64,000 nucleotides of DNA from Oleidesulfovibrio alaskensis DSM 16109 (GTDB lineage: Bacteria > Desulfobacterota > Desulfovibrionia > Desulfovibrionales > Desulfovibrionaceae): the NCBI RefSeq assembly GCF_000482745.1, contig NZ_KI519496.1, positions 1 to 64,000 on the forward strand. Reading direction: 5' to 3'. Positions 61,898 to 64,000 of the stretch are shown here, in pieces (position 1 is the first letter of the stretch; every line of letters begins with the position of its first letter). Made by a program: the position numbers and the translations under genes. The notes beneath the pieces are model-generated. The model was given only the letters and a program-made list of their open reading frames with translations. It did no database searches and was not told where the DNA came from.

Positions 61898-62443
61898 TCA
61901 CAGATCAAGTTTGGGGGTTACATACAGCTCGCCGCCGCAGGCATCGTTGATCACCAGCAGCGGAAAATCACGCACCGTCAGCCTGCGCACGGCTTCCGGG
62001 CCCAGCTCTTCATAGGCCACAACCTCGGCGGCCAGAACACACTGTGACAGCAGCGCACCGGCGCCGCCCGTGGCTCCCAGATACACAGCGCCATGCTCAC
62101 ACATGGCGTTGCGCACCGTGTCGCTGCGCTTGCCCTTGCCTATGGTGGCACGCACCCCCAGTGCAAGCATGCGGGGAGTGTAGCTGTCCATCCGGCCGCT
62201 TGTGGTGGGCCCTGCCGACCCGATGGGGCGTCCCGGCGGCGCGGGTGCCGGTCCCACATAGTACACGACCGCTCCTTCCGTCGGAAAAGGCGGGGTGCCG
62301 CCGCTGTCCAGCTGTTCCATGATGCGTTTGTGCGCCGCATCGCGGGCTGTATATATATCGCCCGAAAGCAGCACGACATCACCGGCGCGCAGTTGCAGCA
62401 CATCCTCAGACCTGAGTGGTGTGGTAAGATGCCAGGTAGCCAT
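61898..62443 (-). CDS. Fumarate hydratase class I, beta subunit (C-terminal domain type)
   Basis: The 181-residue small subunit corresponds to the C-terminal domain of class I fumarases. Its marks are LRAGDVVLLSGDIYTARDAAHKR, VYYVGPAPAPPGRPIGSAGPTTSGRMD, IGKGKRS and GATGGAGALLSQ. It completes the active site of the alpha subunit. Its ATG shares one base with the alpha stop codon (TGATG), giving translational coupling. L(+)-tartrate dehydratase beta subunits look similar, but the malic enzyme downstream favours fumarase. Confidence 0.9.
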   Translation of the reverse strand: MATWHLTTPLRSEDVLQLRAGDVVLLSGDIYTARDAAHKRIMEQLDSGGTPPFPTEGAVVYYVGPAPAPPGRPIGSAGPTTSGRMDSYTPRMLALGVRATIGKGKRSDTVRNAMCEHGAVYLGATGGAGALLSQCVLAAEVVAYEELGPEAVRRLTVRDFPLLVINDACGGELYVTPKLDL

Positions 62444-63282
62444 CAGAGAATCACCTCTCTGTGCCGCGCCGAATGGCACTGCACATTCACCGCCACAGGC
62501 AGGCTGGCAATATGGCAGGGATGCAGGGCAATTTTCACAGCCAGACATGTCGTGCGTCCGCCAAGGCCCATGGGACCGATGCCCAGCGCGTTGAGCGCAT
62601 CCAGCAGCTCGGTTTCCATGGCGGCCACTTCCGCATCGGGGTGCACGTCGTCCAGTCTGCGGAACAGCGCCCGCTTTGCCCGCGCGGGAGCAAGGTCGAA
62701 CGTACCGCCTATACCCACTCCCACGATGGTGGGCGGGCAGGGGTTGGGACCGGCTTCGGCCATGCGGCGTACCACAAATTCCTTTATACCCTGCCAGCCC
62801 TGCGCGGGGGTCAGCATGGTGCAGCGCGACATGTTTTCGCTGCCGCCGCCTTTGGCCATATAGCGTATGGTCAGCCGGTCGCCTTCCACCAGTTCCGTAT
62901 GCACGATGGCGGGACGGTTGTCGCCGGTGTTGCAGCGCGTAAGCGGATGGCACATGGACTTGCGCAGGCAGCCTTCTTCATACGCCTGCGCCATGGCGCT
63001 GTTCAGCACATGCTGCAGCGAACCGCCACCCAGACGCACGTCTTCGCCCATTTCCACAAAAAAGACCGCAGCGCCGGTGTCCTGACACAATGCCAGTCCG
63101 CCGGATGCGGCAAGGTCGGCGTTTTCCAGCAGCTGACGCAGCACCTCTCTGCCCGAAGCCGAAGTCTCACTCTCCATGCTGCTTTTCAATGCGGCGTACA
63201 CATCATCGCCCAACACCCTGTTGGCGGCCAGAATCATCTGCCGTACCGCAGCGTGCACAGCGGACGCTTCTATTATCCTCAT
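62443..63282 (-). CDS. Fumarate hydratase class I, alpha subunit
   Basis: The 279-residue iron-sulfur subunit catalyses fumarate to malate interconversion with the beta subunit. Cluster-ligand cysteines lie in ALCQDTGAAVFF, RCNTGDNRPAIVHTE and NPCPPTIVGVGIGGTFD, the usual class I pattern. Other marks are MAKGGGSENMS and LGIGPMGLGG. The ATG at 63282 follows AGGTGTGACCAT; upstream in-frame codons are not conserved-looking. It starts the fumarase, malic enzyme and nfnAB series. Confidence 0.92.
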   Translation of the reverse strand: MRIIEASAVHAAVRQMILAANRVLGDDVYAALKSSMESETSASGREVLRQLLENADLAASGGLALCQDTGAAVFFVEMGEDVRLGGGSLQHVLNSAMAQAYEEGCLRKSMCHPLTRCNTGDNRPAIVHTELVEGDRLTIRYMAKGGGSENMSRCTMLTPAQGWQGIKEFVVRRMAEAGPNPCPPTIVGVGIGGTFDLAPARAKRALFRRLDDVHPDAEVAAMETELLDALNALGIGPMGLGGRTTCLAVKIALHPCHIASLPVAVNVQCHSARHREVIL

Positions 63283-63473
63283 ATGGTCACACCTTTTCCG
63301 ACATATTGCAGACATACCGGCCCGCGCGGCGGCATACGGCACCGGACACGGCCCCGTCCGCGCGCGCAACCCCTGTCTTAAACGTCTTCTTTGCGTTCGT
63401 CACCCCCATACAGTGGCATAACATGCCCCGCATGTTCATTTTTTGCACCATATCCGCCGGAGAGATCGCACAT

Positions 63474-63499
63474 AAAAAAGCCGCCCCTTACGGGGCGGC
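63474..63499 (-). terminator. Terminator of the gene at the right end of the window
   Basis: GCCGCCCC and GGGGCGGC form an 8-bp stem with a TTAC loop. On the minus strand it is followed by six T residues, 48 bases past the stop codon of the gene at 63548. Confidence 0.9.
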
Positions 63500-63547
63500 C
63501 GTCAATGTTTCAGGTTTCCGGCGGTGCGGCGCACAGGCCGCAGCCCG

Positions 63548-64000
63548 CTAGGAGCCGTTGTTGGGCTGAATGAGAATGGTCGGATACATGCCGCGCGGGT
63601 CACCGTCCTGATAGGGCTGGATGATGTTGAACGTGAAGTTCTTACCCTTCTGTGCGTGTCCTGTGCCTTCGCTGCCATCAAAAAATGCACCGTTTTCGCT
63701 GAGAATACGTTTGATGCGCTTTTTGAAGGAATCAAGGAACGGACCGCCCTTGCCGCGGAAGGTCATACGCCCCATGGTCACTTCACCGTCCACTTTGGCA
63801 AACTCTTCAAAGCTGATGGAATGGGCAGCCAGATCGGCCTTGTTGCGGATATATCCCCACACAAGGTGACCGGCCGGAATTTCCAGCGGCTCTTCCAGAT
63901 CGATGATGGTGTGCGGCATGACCACGCATCCGTCACCGATTTTCAGCGGACTGCTTTCGCTGCCCTGCAGGAACGAGTTGAACCCGGTGAAGATCATGTC
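63548..64000 (-). CDS. C-terminal part of a probable left-handed beta-helix (hexapeptide) protein
   Basis: Only about 150 codons are visible; the gene continues beyond the right edge, so the first visible Met may be internal. The N-terminal part, LKIGDGCVVMPHTIIDLEEPLEIPAGHLVWGYI, has the hexapeptide rhythm of transferase-type beta helices. After that the chain is alpha-helical and charged (FLDSFKKRIKRIL) and ends in an unusual NIIQPYQDGDPRGMYPTIL tail. I cannot name a substrate or family with confidence. Confidence 0.6.
   Translation of the reverse strand, partial: DMIFTGFNSFLQGSESSPLKIGDGCVVMPHTIIDLEEPLEIPAGHLVWGYIRNKADLAAHSISFEEFAKVDGEVTMGRMTFRGKGGPFLDSFKKRIKRILSENGAFFDGSEGTGHAQKGKNFTFNIIQPYQDGDPRGMYPTILIQPNNGS

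Overview
The window reads as ordinary chromosomal DNA of a GC-rich (roughly 60%) sulfate-reducing deltaproteobacterium of the Desulfovibrionales. An Oleidesulfovibrio/Desulfovibrio alaskensis-like genome is my best guess. The guess rests on the 16S 5' end, the NfnAB / malic enzyme / two-subunit fumarase block, the single-chain D-lactate-dehydrogenase-type FAD/FeS protein, and a CofD-like plus amphi-Trp gene pair of the so-called GAK group. I see no insertion sequence, prophage, integrase or CRISPR array.

Layout. 1-75 is the 5' end of a 16S rRNA gene on the minus strand, fed by a boxA-like leader and three tandem promoters. 598-2232 encodes a LysM lytic transglycosylase, followed by an rRNA/tRNA methyltransferase gene (+). 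3245-8418 is a minus-strand flagellar block (motA, two motB-type genes, fliL, fliN, fliO, fliP, fliQ), preceded by a yggS-type gene and era. 10438-19841 holds a small unknown gene, sfsA, an aminotransferase, pgi, a sensor kinase with its sigma-54 regulator, the CofD-like/amphi-Trp pair and a solute-binding protein. 20015-25984 carries a helicase-exonuclease fusion and the D-lactate-dehydrogenase-type gene. 26129-29684 (minus) holds a heptose adenylyltransferase, a cysteine-cluster protein, trpS, an M50 protease and a response regulator.

30263-35359 (+) holds a ubiquitin-like sulfur carrier with a TtuA-type tRNA thiolase, then a family 2 glycosyltransferase and an unusual PHP-glycosyltransferase fusion. 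35484-36652 (minus) contains infA, the initiator tRNA and a phosphoesterase. 36744-41633 (+) is a tightly overlapping folate cluster (5-formyl-THF cyclo-ligase, YfiH-type protein, pabA, pabB, pabC-like) ending in a solute-binding protein. dinB (minus) and a DUF3568-like lipoprotein follow, then a YhaO/YhaN-type nuclease-ATPase pair and a cyclic 2,3-diphosphoglycerate synthetase-like gene. 50547-57603 combines a TolC-family gene, an adaptor gene without any pump, and a complete tolQRAB-pal set. 57955-63282 (minus) encodes fumarase alpha/beta, malic enzyme and NfnAB. This is a plausible route from fumarate to pyruvate that makes NADPH, which Nfn then couples to NADH and ferredoxin. The last 450 bases are the 3' part of a probable beta-helix protein gene.

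The most unusual items are the MrfA-like helicase fused to a DEDD exonuclease domain, the isolated GAK-type pair, the PHP-GT4 fusion, the TtuB-like carrier ending in Ala-Gly rather than Gly-Gly, and the adaptor/TolC pair without a pump beside tol-pal. Start sites were chosen from ribosome-binding sites where these were visible. All family names come from reading motifs by eye, not from database searches.
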